A DNA stretch of 64,000 bases from positions 62,001-126,000 of the forward strand of contig NZ_MBTF01000036.1 of NCBI RefSeq assembly GCF_002013915.1, written 5' to 3'. Below the pieces are notes generated by a model. It saw only the letters and a program-made list of their open reading frames with translations, made no database searches and was not told where the DNA came from. Shown here piece by piece: positions 33,186 to 43,277 of the stretch. Both the position numbers and the translations under genes were made by a program. The stretch is from Mucilaginibacter pedocola. GTDB taxonomy: Bacteria > Bacteroidota > Bacteroidia > Sphingobacteriales > Sphingobacteriaceae. Numbering within the stretch: position 1 is the stretch's first letter; each line of letters starts with the position of its first letter.

Positions 33186-33884
33186 TTAGTTCACTTTAAA
33201 GCTGAATACCGCCGATTCGGACGTGTTGCCCCTGGCATCCCGTGTTACTATCTTCCAGTAGTATGTGGTGGCAGCAGTTACCGTGTTATCATTCAGGAAT
33301 TTATCAGTTACCTTAGCCTTTACCAGCGTGTTGGCCGATGCATCTGTGCCCAGGTATACATCATAATTCAAAATATCGTTATCGGCATCGGCACTTTGCC
33401 AACTCAGGTTTATTTTGCTACCAACTGCCGTAACTGCCTGGCCTAAGGCCGGGGCAACTGCATCTGCCGGGAAAGGTGCATAATACAGCGTACCGGGACC
33501 CGGGTTGTAAAATTTCCAGGTATCGCTTGTGCCAACCTCGGTTGTTTTGGTAGATTTTGCCTCTACAAACCAGGAGTAGGGCATGCCACGCGGAAGTGCT
33601 TTTATGAGTGGCGGGGAGTTTGTTGTTTGGGTAGATTGTTCGCCAGATATTAAATTTTTTACAGTTACAACATAACTTTCGGCATTGGCAACTGTATCCC
33701 AAACCAATAATATCGTACTTTCAGACGGGGATGAAATAGCGCTTGGTGTACATGCCGAGTTTTGTGCAGGGAAAAGTAATACGGGCTTTCCGGGTGGTAA
33801 AATTTCGGGCACTGCATCGTTATGCTTATCGCCGCAGCCAAATAAGGCCATTGCCAGCAACAGCAGGAATATATTTATTCTCAT
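33186..33884 (-). CDS. Surface or periplasmic lipoprotein with two fibronectin-like domains
   Basis: 232 residues with a lipobox (ALFGC, Cys17), so it is a lipoprotein. The body is two Fn3/Ig-like units (about 30-130 and 135-232); each contains a W-x-x-x-x-x-A-x-x-Y pattern such as LVWDTVANAESYVVTV and LSWQSADADNDILNYDVYLG. Such domains bind proteins or sugars, but no activity can be named. Its ATG overlaps the stop of the 2,397-residue cargo gene (ATGA), so it is translated with it and may help anchor or display it. Confidence 0.85.
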   Translation of the reverse strand: MRINIFLLLLAMALFGCGDKHNDAVPEILPPGKPVLLFPAQNSACTPSAISSPSESTILLVWDTVANAESYVVTVKNLISGEQSTQTTNSPPLIKALPRGMPYSWFVEAKSTKTTEVGTSDTWKFYNPGPGTLYYAPFPADAVAPALGQAVTAVGSKINLSWQSADADNDILNYDVYLGTDASANTLVKAKVTDKFLNDNTVTAATTYYWKIVTRDARGNTSESAVFSFKVN

Positions 33885-36800
33885 TTCTTAATTATCTTAA
33901 AAACTTTTTGTTCTCCGTCGGTAGTTAACTTTAGCGTATAAGTACCCACCATGGTAATACCCGCCAAATTTAACCGCAGGGTGCCGGTAGGGCTGCTGAT
34001 CTTTTCGCTATAAACCAAATTGCCCATTGCCGAATAAACGTCGGCCTGTACATTAGTTGGGGTACGCCTTCCCAGGTTAATGTTTATGGCATTATCGAAG
34101 GGGTTGGGGTATGGTACTATAATATCGGTAATGTTAAGTATCTGCCGTATGATGCCCTGGCATGGTTTATCGCTCGTCATCACCAACTCGTTTCTGCCGG
34201 TAGCCAGCGGCAAACTAATTGTGCTATCGGTTGTGGTATATAATACTCCGTTCAGCTGGATATTGTAAACGCCGGCCCCGCTCATTGCAAGCTGTACTTT
34301 TGTTTTATCGTTGCTCACGGTTGTGTAGAGCGATATATCGCGAGGTTCAATTACAACTACCGTATAACACTGGCTATACCCGCTTTGCCCGGCAATAGTG
34401 ATGCAAAGGTTGTAGGTACCCGCCGCCAGGTTGTTAAAAGCAGTTGTGTTATTGAATGATTGCGATTGGTTTGCGGCCCCGGTTAGGGTTGCCGTGTAGT
34501 TTAAATTTTGCTTGGCGGTAACACTTATGCTGCCGTTGCTGTTGCCTTTGCAAGTAGCACCGCTGGCCGAAACGGTAAAATTATCAGTTGGCAGGTTAGT
34601 TATGGTAAGCGTACCCGGCACATATGTAAACACATAATTGGCCGCCACCGCACCGCTCAATGCAATGGGGTATGTGCCGGGCCCGGATGCGGCCGTTGCC
34701 GTGGTTGAGGCTGTAGGCGCCGTTGTTATGCTTGCCTGCGTGTCTGAGTTAACAAATCCTGTATAAGTAAAAGTGAATGCAGGATTTGGCGTGCCGGCCA
34801 GGCGTGTTTTATCATCTGCTTTAACAGTAAGCGTAGCAGGTTTTACAAGCAGTAGCTGAGTGGCCTGGCTTACATACAAACCGGCCGAGGTTGCTGTAAT
34901 AGTGGTAGTACCTGCCCCTGTAATGTGTACCTTATTGTTTACTATGGTTGCTACAGCGGTATTGCTGCTGGTGTAGCTAACAGTGCTGTTGGTTGGCGGT
35001 ACCGCATTTAAGGCAACATCGGCACTGCCGTAAACCATTTCGGGTATGGGGTTTAATACAACCAGTTTGTTAGCATCTGCCGTAACCGCGAATAACTTTG
35101 ATACACTGGCGCCCGCAATATCTGTAGCAGTAATAGTTACAGTTGTTTTTTCGGCGGGGTTGAGCCTTGTACCGGCTACGGGTAATTGCGAAATTTTTAT
35201 GCCGCCGGTGCCGCAGCTTCCGGCAACAATAACTCCGGCAGTGTAATCGGGGATGGTGGCTTTGCCGTCGGGTTGTAAAGGCAAAAGCTTATCCTCAAAG
35301 GTAGTGGTTATGGCCAGGTCGCCTGTTATGTTCACTTTTATTTGTGCAGTAGTAACAGAAGAAGGTGAGCCAATGCTGCCGTCCTGAAAACCCGCTTCTC
35401 CACCTGCCAAAGTAGTTACCAAGCCGGTAGCATCTATTTTACGGATGGTATTATTAAGGGCGTCGGCAACATAAATATTGCCCTTGCTGTCAACGGCTAT
35501 CCCTTTAGGTAGCCTAAACCTTGCTTCGGTACCTTGGCCGTCCACGTTTCCGGCTACATCTTTATTCCCCGCTATGGTTTTAACAAAGCCATCGGGCGAT
35601 ATGCTGGCCACCGAATGCCCGTTTATTATAAACAATGTACCATTACTGTTTACTGCTATACCTGTTGGGTAAATATAGCTTTCGGGGCCTTGCAGTGTTA
35701 AAGCAGATACCACCCCGGCCGGAGTGATCTTGCGGATGGCATTGGCATTAGATTCGGCCACGAATAAATTGCCGGCTTTGTCTATCGCTATTCCGGCAGG
35801 CCCGTTATAATAGGCGTCGCGCGCGCCGTAGGGTTGGCCGTTGAATACGTATTTGCCCGAAAATACCGAAACGATGCCGGTTTGGGCCAGTTTTGCTATA
35901 AGGCCTACGCTGGAGTCGGTTATATAAACGCCGCCATCAGGCGCAGCTACCATCCCCGTAGGAGCAAAAGCGGCGGAAATATCAATCCCCGGGAGAGAGC
36001 GGCCATCGCCGCCACCCGATTTACCGGCAAGTATTGATATATTGCCTTGCGCATCTATTTTGCTTACGCTGCTTTGTATATTAACATAAACATTGTTAAA
36101 AGCATCAATAGTTATGCTACCGGGGTAAGGGATACCTGTTTCGGTGGCTTTGCCATCCTTATAATTTTCGGTGCCATTGCCTGCCAATGTGGTAACAACG
36201 CCACCGGCACTTATTTTGCGCACCCTGAAATTATTGTATTCGGTAACATAAAGGTTTCCGGAGGCATCAATAGCCAGGCCGTTGGGGTAATTGAATTTTA
36301 CGGCTGCAGGGTTTAGCGGTGCACCGGCATCTTCAACTTTTACGGTTACTGTTTGGTTGCCAAGTGTGGTGCAATCGAAACTTAAAGGGCTTACCGTAAT
36401 TTTTGGTGTGGCAGTTGCGGCAGCAACCGTTGCCACATCGGCCAGGGTAATGTTCTTTGTGCCGCTACCGCTGAGTTTTAGTTCCACTACGTCGGCCAAT
36501 GGTGTTATAAGGGTTGCCTTGGTATCGGGCAGGCCATATGTAAAACCAGGCAGCGAGGCAGTGCCAAGCGGAGTAGTTACCGATACCGATCCGCTGTTAC
36601 CTCCGGCTATCACCGCTGTAATAAACCGCGGCGACTGCACAACGAACGAGGCCGCCGGCGTGCCGCCAAAGCTGACGGCTGTTGCGCCCGTAAAGTCGGT
36701 TCCCATGATACTAACCTGGGTACCTTGTGTTGCATTTACAGGGCCAAAAGCGGTTATTGTTGGAGCTGCGGCTACATGCGGCTTATTAGGGAGTATCGTG

Positions 36801-39800
36801 ATAACTCCCGATAGGCTTGCTACCAGTTCGGGCCTGCTGTCGCCATCCAGGTCGCCGGCTGCTAAATGCATTATTGTGCCAATGTATGAATCCATCCGCG
36901 GCGCAAGCGAGTTTTTGTCGAAGCTACCCGGCGTGCTTTTGTTTAGGTATATGCCAAAGCCTGTGGGTTTTGTGTAATCGTTTTGTTGGTTGGTTATAAT
37001 GTCCGGTTTACCATCGCCATCTATATCGGCCAGCATAAGCCTAAGCAGTTGTATGGTGCTAAATTCAACCTTCGGTGCAAAGGAGATATTGCCTTTGGTA
37101 GATGTATTGCGTAAGATGCAAAAAGTAGAATCTACCTGGCTGGAGATAACAAGATCGGGTTTCCCATCTCCATCAATATCGCCTACTACAGGTATCGCGA
37201 ACAAAGATTTCCCGATGGAGAATTTTATTTCGGGCGCAAAGGTGGCCGCGTTGATCGCGTTAGGTACAGCCGTATTACGCAGAACAGAAATGCTGCCATC
37301 AGTGTTGCCCGTAACAATATCGGGTTTACCATCGCCATCCAGATCGCTAACCGTTACTACGGCAGGGTCGCTGCTGAGTGCGTAGGACATTTCGGTACTA
37401 AATTCGAAGGGTTTAGTTTTGTAAACGTTTTGCGAAATGCTTACAGACCTGGCATTGTTGCCGCCTGATGATACCACATCCATCAAGCCATCCCCATCTA
37501 TATCAACGGCAGTAACCGCCAGCGTGGATGATGAAGTACCGTTGTAAACCGGTGCCCCGAAAGAGAAATTGCCCGGTGTAGAGGTATTGGGGCTGATGCT
37601 AAAACTGCCGCCATAGGTGAATGGGCCACCGCCTCTGCTCAAAATATCCGGTTTGCCATCGCCGTCAACATCCCTTAAGCCTACAATATTGTCGGCTTTG
37701 ATATCAACTTTTGGCTCAAACGAAGCAGCGTTGAGCGGTGTACCTTTAACCGAGATGTTGCGGTATATTGACATTTTACGGTTGGCGTAATTGGAATCTA
37801 TTAAAGCCACCATATCCAGTTTTCCGTCGCCATCTACGTCGGTTATTATTAGTGAGTTGCCTGTTCTATATGTGCGGATAAATACCGGGTCGGCAAAGTC
37901 GTTTAACGAAAAGCTGTTTTTCGACTCGAACGTGGTAACAAAGGGCTGCCAGGAGTTGCTTACCCGTTTATTATCGTTATTGGTAACAGTAATATTTTCG
38001 TACATGCTGCTTACCGGCACGGTTACCGTTAAACTTGTAGCCGAAGCTGCGGTTACTGTAGCTGTTACATTACCCATAACAACCGTGTTGCCCTGGGGTG
38101 AAGGGCTAAACCCGCTCCCTGTTATGGTGAATTGCGAACCAACCGCACCTTTTAAAGTACTTACAGCGGTTATTTGGGGCGGGCTAATAACCACCTGGGC
38201 ATGATAATATACCGGTTGTATGTAGCCATTAACGGTTGATACCAATATATCGGGGTAGCTATCGCCATCTATATCTGCCACGGCCAGGTTAACAGGTTCT
38301 GCGGGCATGTCGATATTTATCGGCAGGTCGAAAGAAATAGCGGTGCCGGCACTGGTATTGTGGAATACCGCCAGGGTATTATGGTTATTATTGTAGGCAT
38401 TGGCTACTACAACGTCGGGTTTGCCATCGCCATCTACATCTGTTAGGGCATATGAACCAAATATGTTAAAAGTTTGGGCATCACCCAAACTTACTGCGGG
38501 AGCAAAAGAAGATTCGTTCATTGTGCCTTTGGTGGCGGTGTTCCTGTAAACTGCGATACCGGCAGCAATTATATCCAGTTTGTTATCACCATCTACATCT
38601 GCCAGCCTAAAATTGCGGTAGTAGCCTGCGGTTGTAAGTTGCCCGGGAGCAAACGAGATAAGGCCCGGTGTTGATGTGTTTCTTGCCGCAAATATCCCTC
38701 TCACATTATTGCCGTCGTAATACCCATACACCAGGTCGGGCTTGCCGTCGCCATCAATATCGCCAACCTGGGCATCCTCCCCGCCGTTGTTGCCGAGAGG
38801 GCCGGAAGTAGCTGTAAAGAATATGCCTGCTGTAGATGATATGTTACGGTAAATATTAAATGTGCTGTAAAAATTCCCTAATAAAATATCGGTTTTACCA
38901 TCACCATCCATATCTCCCAGTGTTATTTTATCTACAGTGCCATACTGGTCTACAGTTATGGAGTTTGCCTGTTCAAATGCAGGTTTACCGGGTGTTGAAG
39001 TATTGCGGAGTATATAAATAATTTTTGCCGCACTCGAAAAGGCTATCAGGTCTGCCTTGCCATCGCCATTAAGATCGGCTATTTTAAGCATATCAATAGG
39101 TTTATCTATTGTAAACTCTGTAGGCGTATCATATTGGTCTGTAGTGTGCCCGAGCAACAGGCCTTTGCTAAGCCGCACGTGTATCCAGTTTTTGGTAAGG
39201 GTAGTGGTTACCATATCGGGCGCGCCATCGTTATCAATATCTACCACATCTACACTGGCAGTTCGGCTTGTGGCATAAGTATATGCAACGGGTATCTCAA
39301 AATCTGGCGCCCTGATGCCGGTGTTGCCGCTATAGGTAACATTGAAGGGCTTGTTAGAATAGGCAGAACGGATGGTTTCGGTATTTAAAACGGATATAGG
39401 CTGATAGGTGGAGCCGGCCGGTACCGTAGTTACTATCTGCGTTTCGGTGGCCGATACCACCTTGGCTTGTGCCCCGCCAAAGTAAACCACATTTTTATCT
39501 GCAGCGTATTTGTTAAAGTTGGTGCCTGTAATAGTTACGGTTGTACCTACCGGCCCGCTCATGGGTGTTATAGATGTTATGGTAGGCGCTATAACCGGGT
39601 TATTGCGTAATACCGAAACCTTATTAAGGTTATTAGTAGTTAAAATATCGGGGCGGCCGTCGCCATCTATATCGCCCATGGCCACCAAAGCCATATCATT
39701 GGCTACCGGCATATCTAATTTAGCTGCAAATGTGCCGGCATTAATAGCGCCTGCCGAATTAAGCCCCCTGAAAATAGATATGCGGGCATTGGCATATACC

Positions 39801-41074
39801 GATACTACCATATCCAAGTAGCCGTCGCCATCTAAATCATCAAAGGCCACATCGGTTGGCAGTGAGGGGTAGGTGCCTATCGGAAAAATAACCTTGGGCA
39901 AAAACGAATTACTGCTAATGCCGGGGCCTGTTGTAGCATTTTCTAAAATGTTGATGTTGCTATCATAGTTGTTAATGGTTATTAATTCGGGTTTGTTGTC
40001 TTTATTCAGGTCTGTGGCTAACAGGCGTTTTGGGCCCGAACCCGATAAAAAAACAACATTTGGCGCAAAAGAAGCCGAATCTACCACCCCTGGTGTGGCC
40101 ATAGTATTGCGCATTACTATAACAGTACTTATGTTGTTAATACCAGCCAGGTCGGGTTTGCCGTCCCCGTCCAGGTCGGCAATTATTACAGCTTGTAACG
40201 GCCTGGTAACATCGTAATTGGTGGCGAACGATGAAGCGTTTATAACGCCCCTGGTAGTTTTATTCAGCAATATCGAAACAACCACCCCATTGGATGTAAC
40301 TATGTCCGGTCGCCCGTCGCTGTCAATATCTCCAATGGCCAGCGATAGTGTATTTGAGCCGGTAGTGAAACTAACTTTTGCTTCAAACGAATTTGCGTTG
40401 ATATTGCCCGGTGCCGAAATATTACGGTAAATGGATACACTGTTTTCGCTCTTGTCGGTAACTACAAGGTCCGGTTTACCATCTCCATCCATATCCTGCA
40501 GGGCCAGGGCAGTTGGGGCGGCACCTGTTGGCAGGTTTACCGGGGCGGCAAAGGAAGCTTTATTAATAGCACCTTTTATGCTTGTGTTACGCAATACCGA
40601 TATGCTGGTACCGCCGGTTGAAGAGGTGTTTAAAATGGCCATATCAAGCTTACCATCGCCGTCAATATCGGCGGTGCAAATGGTTTGCGGCAGGGAGCCG
40701 GCAGAAAACTCTACTTTAGGGTCGATATCAGATAAGCCTATAGAGTTTTTTGAATCGGCTGTTACCATAAACGACACATTACTGTAACCTGTAAGCCCGT
40801 TTGATGTATTTAAAACTGATACAGGTTTGTAAGCGGCACCGGCAGGTACTGTTACGGTGAGCGATGTAGCACTTGCAGCGGTAACCGTTGCCTTTACGCC
40901 ACCAAAAAACACCTGGTTGTTTGCTGCTACTGTATTAAAGGAGTTGCCGCTAATGGTTACTGTAGAGCCAACTTTCCCGCTTGCGGGCGTAAATGAGTTT
41001 ACACGGGGTGCCTGCGCAAATAAGTTGGCAGTAAAAAGCAGCAGGAATATGCAAAAAAGTAAAGGTTTTTTCAT
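33881..41074 (-). CDS. Giant secreted FG-GAP/IPT/NHL protein with type A sorting domain
   Basis: 2,397 residues, signal peptide 1-21 (ANLFAQ). Order of modules: an IPT/TIG domain (PRVNSFTPASGKVGSTVTI), FG-GAP/VCBS repeats with Ca-binding DxDGDGKxD loops, a second IPT, more FG-GAP, a third IPT and FG-GAP set, a fourth IPT (PTITAFGPVNATQGTQV), five or six NHL repeats (NYPNGLAIDASGNLYVTEY), an Ig-like and an MBG domain, one SprB-like repeat (NFTVSASGATCKGNSNGS), and a type A type IX sorting domain (YPNPFDNAININLGR, ending FKIIKK). This is a cell-surface or released protein with many propeller-type binding surfaces. First gene of a two-gene operon. Function beyond adhesion is unknown. Confidence 0.93.
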   Translation of the reverse strand: MKKPLLFCIFLLLFTANLFAQAPRVNSFTPASGKVGSTVTISGNSFNTVAANNQVFFGGVKATVTAASATSLTVTVPAGAAYKPVSVLNTSNGLTGYSNVSFMVTADSKNSIGLSDIDPKVEFSAGSLPQTICTADIDGDGKLDMAILNTSSTGGTSISVLRNTSIKGAINKASFAAPVNLPTGAAPTALALQDMDGDGKPDLVVTDKSENSVSIYRNISAPGNINANSFEAKVSFTTGSNTLSLAIGDIDSDGRPDIVTSNGVVVSILLNKTTRGVINASSFATNYDVTRPLQAVIIADLDGDGKPDLAGINNISTVIVMRNTMATPGVVDSASFAPNVVFLSGSGPKRLLATDLNKDNKPELITINNYDSNINILENATTGPGISSNSFLPKVIFPIGTYPSLPTDVAFDDLDGDGYLDMVVSVYANARISIFRGLNSAGAINAGTFAAKLDMPVANDMALVAMGDIDGDGRPDILTTNNLNKVSVLRNNPVIAPTITSITPMSGPVGTTVTITGTNFNKYAADKNVVYFGGAQAKVVSATETQIVTTVPAGSTYQPISVLNTETIRSAYSNKPFNVTYSGNTGIRAPDFEIPVAYTYATSRTASVDVVDIDNDGAPDMVTTTLTKNWIHVRLSKGLLLGHTTDQYDTPTEFTIDKPIDMLKIADLNGDGKADLIAFSSAAKIIYILRNTSTPGKPAFEQANSITVDQYGTVDKITLGDMDGDGKTDILLGNFYSTFNIYRNISSTAGIFFTATSGPLGNNGGEDAQVGDIDGDGKPDLVYGYYDGNNVRGIFAARNTSTPGLISFAPGQLTTAGYYRNFRLADVDGDNKLDIIAAGIAVYRNTATKGTMNESSFAPAVSLGDAQTFNIFGSYALTDVDGDGKPDVVVANAYNNNHNTLAVFHNTSAGTAISFDLPINIDMPAEPVNLAVADIDGDSYPDILVSTVNGYIQPVYYHAQVVISPPQITAVSTLKGAVGSQFTITGSGFSPSPQGNTVVMGNVTATVTAASATSLTVTVPVSSMYENITVTNNDNKRVSNSWQPFVTTFESKNSFSLNDFADPVFIRTYRTGNSLIITDVDGDGKLDMVALIDSNYANRKMSIYRNISVKGTPLNAASFEPKVDIKADNIVGLRDVDGDGKPDILSRGGGPFTYGGSFSISPNTSTPGNFSFGAPVYNGTSSSTLAVTAVDIDGDGLMDVVSSGGNNARSVSISQNVYKTKPFEFSTEMSYALSSDPAVVTVSDLDGDGKPDIVTGNTDGSISVLRNTAVPNAINAATFAPEIKFSIGKSLFAIPVVGDIDGDGKPDLVISSQVDSTFCILRNTSTKGNISFAPKVEFSTIQLLRLMLADIDGDGKPDIITNQQNDYTKPTGFGIYLNKSTPGSFDKNSLAPRMDSYIGTIMHLAAGDLDGDSRPELVASLSGVITILPNKPHVAAAPTITAFGPVNATQGTQVSIMGTDFTGATAVSFGGTPAASFVVQSPRFITAVIAGGNSGSVSVTTPLGTASLPGFTYGLPDTKATLITPLADVVELKLSGSGTKNITLADVATVAAATATPKITVSPLSFDCTTLGNQTVTVKVEDAGAPLNPAAVKFNYPNGLAIDASGNLYVTEYNNFRVRKISAGGVVTTLAGNGTENYKDGKATETGIPYPGSITIDAFNNVYVNIQSSVSKIDAQGNISILAGKSGGGDGRSLPGIDISAAFAPTGMVAAPDGGVYITDSSVGLIAKLAQTGIVSVFSGKYVFNGQPYGARDAYYNGPAGIAIDKAGNLFVAESNANAIRKITPAGVVSALTLQGPESYIYPTGIAVNSNGTLFIINGHSVASISPDGFVKTIAGNKDVAGNVDGQGTEARFRLPKGIAVDSKGNIYVADALNNTIRKIDATGLVTTLAGGEAGFQDGSIGSPSSVTTAQIKVNITGDLAITTTFEDKLLPLQPDGKATIPDYTAGVIVAGSCGTGGIKISQLPVAGTRLNPAEKTTVTITATDIAGASVSKLFAVTADANKLVVLNPIPEMVYGSADVALNAVPPTNSTVSYTSSNTAVATIVNNKVHITGAGTTTITATSAGLYVSQATQLLLVKPATLTVKADDKTRLAGTPNPAFTFTYTGFVNSDTQASITTAPTASTTATAASGPGTYPIALSGAVAANYVFTYVPGTLTITNLPTDNFTVSASGATCKGNSNGSISVTAKQNLNYTATLTGAANQSQSFNNTTAFNNLAAGTYNLCITIAGQSGYSQCYTVVVIEPRDISLYTTVSNDKTKVQLAMSGAGVYNIQLNGVLYTTTDSTISLPLATGRNELVMTSDKPCQGIIRQILNITDIIVPYPNPFDNAININLGRRTPTNVQADVYSAMGNLVYSEKISSPTGTLRLNLAGITMVGTYTLKLTTDGEQKVFKIIKK

Positions 41075-41201
41075 TTAGGGGGTTTAGGTAATACTATAAC
41101 TATTGATGCCGGACTAAGATATTTTGTGATATGTAAAGTTATTAACTCTTAGGTAATTAAAAAAAACAAAACTCTACTTAGAAGTTGGTGCCGGCAATAA
41201 T

Positions 41202-41981
41202 TTATTGCAAGGGTTTTGCAGCAGGCTTTAACAATAATGTATGGCGGTTAACTGCAAGCTTGCGGCCGGTACGCTTTTTATAAACGAGGGTAAGAATGAT
41301 GGAGAGAGCAATGGTAATGCCGCGTAATATATTCGCCGACATATTACCGAAAGCGTTCTCGCTCATGGCAAAAAGCTCCCATGCCAAATTCATCAGTGTA
41401 TGCAGGATAATGGGTACCCACAAGTTAAATTCCCATTCGGCAAATAGCCAGGCGAATAGTACCGAGCCCATGAAAGTAGTGATGAACACACCGAATAGTG
41501 TACCCGCATCGTGGCTTTGGTATAGGTGCCCTGCGGCGAATATGAGCGAGCAAACCAATATCGACGGCAAAAAGCCAAGCTTCGTTTTACGAAACAACTG
41601 CCCGAAGAAGAACCCCCGGAAATACAGTTCTTCAAAAAAGCCTGCGAATAATGTTTGCGCAATTAGGTTGGGGACAGATGTAACCGGCTTTAACCCGAAG
41701 AAAATAAAGCCACCCAATAGCAACGGTGCCGCGAAAATAAGCGAAGCTATAAAGGCGATGCCGATGTTACCATTAAGCCCCAGGTAGGCCGGGAAATTAT
41801 AGCCTTTGTTAATGATGCAGACCGCCGCAAAAATGGGAATGCCTACTGCCACATAAGCCCAAAAATAGCCGGCCAGCCCGTAGTGCACCCATTTGTTGAA
41901 GAAAAGCATAATGGCCTCGAAGTTTTTAAACCCGATGTAGTATAGGGCAAAGCCCGCTATTAGCCATAATGCCTGCTTCAT
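41202..41981 (-). CDS. CPBP-family intramembrane metalloprotease (CAAX protease-like)
   Basis: 260 residues from the ATG at 41981; a longer frame upstream overlaps the divergent gene and lacks membrane features, so it is not used. About seven membrane helices. The family motifs are present: E117-E118-x-x-x-R122 in FFEELYFRGFF, then HLYQ and HTLMNL, giving the Glu/His metal site. Members cleave or process membrane proteins or peptides, and some protect from bacteriocins; the substrate here is unknown. The start codon lies only 30 bp from that of the divergent DNA-glycosylase-like gene. Confidence 0.9.
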   Translation of the reverse strand: MKQALWLIAGFALYYIGFKNFEAIMLFFNKWVHYGLAGYFWAYVAVGIPIFAAVCIINKGYNFPAYLGLNGNIGIAFIASLIFAAPLLLGGFIFFGLKPVTSVPNLIAQTLFAGFFEELYFRGFFFGQLFRKTKLGFLPSILVCSLIFAAGHLYQSHDAGTLFGVFITTFMGSVLFAWLFAEWEFNLWVPIILHTLMNLAWELFAMSENAFGNMSANILRGITIALSIILTLVYKKRTGRKLAVNRHTLLLKPAAKPLQ

Positions 41982-42011
41982 AACCGCAATATATTTATTA
42001 TTTTGGCTTCT

Positions 42012-43202
42012 ATGCAACCTATTAAGCTCAGCAAACAACAAGCCCGCAAAATTATTTTGAATGCCGCAGGGCTTGCCAAAAAAGCACAGTTCGGTACGGG
42101 GATAGAGGCGGTTTATAACATTATTAACCACCTGGGCTTCCTGCAGTTAGATACCAATTACGTTGTTGAGCGTGCGCACCATAATGTAATGGCAGCGCGC
42201 GTACCCGATTACGAACTAAGCTGGCTGGACGAACTGCGCGAGGATGGGCAGATATTTGAATACTACACTTCGGATGCCGGTTTCATCCCCATGCATGATT
42301 TTCGGTTCTCGTTACCTATAAAAGAGGCTTTTACTAAACGCCACCAGCTAACGCCAGCCGAAAAGCAATTGATGAAGCAGGTGCTGAACCGCATAGAGCG
42401 CGAAGGTCCGTTAATGGTGGGCGATTTTGAATACGACCGCGAGCAGGCCAGCACCGGCTGGTGGGACTGGCGCCCCGCCAAGGTAGCTTTGGAGCGCCTT
42501 TATTATTATGGGCAATTGATGATAACGCGCAACGCCAAATTTCATAAAGTATACGATGTCCCGCTGAACCTGGTGCCGCCCGACACCGACCAGACCATGC
42601 CTTCGCCCGAAGAGTATGCCCGCTTTGTTATCCGCCGTACGCTGGGTGCTTTAGGTATTGCCCAGGCAAAAGAGCTGGCCTGGCGTGCGCGTTTTGTGAA
42701 AGATAATTTGGTGAAGAAGGAGTTGGCTAAAATGGTAGCGGAGGGGGAGCTTTTAACGGTAACTATCGAGGGTGTGAAAACTGCACCACTTTACATGCTA
42801 CCCAACCAGCAAACAGAAGTGGAGATATCGGGCGATGCTTTTATCCTTTCGCCTTTTGATATCCTGAACGTTTTCCGCCACCGCCTGCGCGACTTTTTTG
42901 ATTTTGATTATCAGGTGGAATGCTTTGTGCCTGCACCCAAACGCAAGTACGGCTATTTCTCGTTGCCCGTATTAATTGGCGACACCTTTGTTGCCCGTAT
43001 GGATGCCAAGGCCGACCGCAAGCAAAAGGTACTTATCGTACACAACCTGCATTTTGAAGAGGTGGAGCTAAGCGATGCCATGATGCAAAATTTGATAGAA
43101 GCATTAAAGGATTTTATACGCTTTAACCAATGCAGGGATGTGGAGTTTAAGAAAACGAATAGGGAAGAATATTTGCAAATAATACAGGATGCATTGAAAT
43201 AG
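42012..43202 (+). CDS. Winged-helix DNA glycosylase of the YcaQ/AlkZ (HTH_42) family
   Basis: 396 residues from the ATG at 42012; a TTG at 42003 is possible but less likely. The family (HTH_42) has tandem winged helices and a C-terminal beta-barrel. The catalytic motif is visible as Q45-L46-D47 in HLGFLQLDTNYVVERAHHNV. Q-hydrophobic-D is the form found in E. coli YcaQ, which removes DNA interstrand crosslinks and bulky alkylpurines, while AlkZ has Q-x-Q. A role in repair of alkylated or crosslinked DNA is therefore likely. It is divergent from the CPBP protease, probably by chance. Confidence 0.88.
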   Translation: MQPIKLSKQQARKIILNAAGLAKKAQFGTGIEAVYNIINHLGFLQLDTNYVVERAHHNVMAARVPDYELSWLDELREDGQIFEYYTSDAGFIPMHDFRFSLPIKEAFTKRHQLTPAEKQLMKQVLNRIEREGPLMVGDFEYDREQASTGWWDWRPAKVALERLYYYGQLMITRNAKFHKVYDVPLNLVPPDTDQTMPSPEEYARFVIRRTLGALGIAQAKELAWRARFVKDNLVKKELAKMVAEGELLTVTIEGVKTAPLYMLPNQQTEVEISGDAFILSPFDILNVFRHRLRDFFDFDYQVECFVPAPKRKYGYFSLPVLIGDTFVARMDAKADRKQKVLIVHNLHFEEVELSDAMMQNLIEALKDFIRFNQCRDVEFKKTNREEYLQIIQDALK

Positions 43203-43218
43203 TCTGCGGTCGATGGTG

Positions 43219-43240
43219 CGCGCGTGCCGCGCGTTTCTAT
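43219..43240 (+). terminator. Weak terminator after the DNA-glycosylase gene
   Basis: CGCGCG, 3-nt loop TGC, CGCGCG, followed by TTTCTAT. It starts 17 bases past the stop codon. Confidence 0.4.
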
Positions 43241-43241
43241 A

Positions 43242-43277
43242 ATGGTTTTGGTGAGGTTATTGCTCTACCAAAACCAT
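43242..43277 (+). promoter_or_regulatory. Hairpin that would hide the lipoprotein start codon
   Basis: ATGGTTTTGGT (43242-43252) and ACCAAAACCAT (43267-43277) form a perfect 11-bp stem; a further GAG/CTC pairing can extend it past a one-base bulge. The first two bases of the lipoprotein ATG (43276-43278) are in the right arm. Translation could depend on opening this stem. Confidence 0.6.

Noticed and set aside
36291..36977. 228-residue open frame opposite the 2,397-residue cargo
   Set aside because: It is an antisense shadow of FG-GAP/IPT coding repeats; similar shadows recur across the whole gene with the same low-complexity Val/Pro/Ser pattern.
42003..42011. TTG start for the YcaQ-like gene
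   Set aside because: The ATG at 42012 is nearer the family start, and TTG would place the start inside the TTTTGG box proposed as promoter.
41982..42131. 50-residue N-terminal extension of the CPBP protease
   Set aside because: It overlaps the divergent gene, shows no signal or membrane features, and the normal hydrophobic start MKQALWLIAG lies at 41981.
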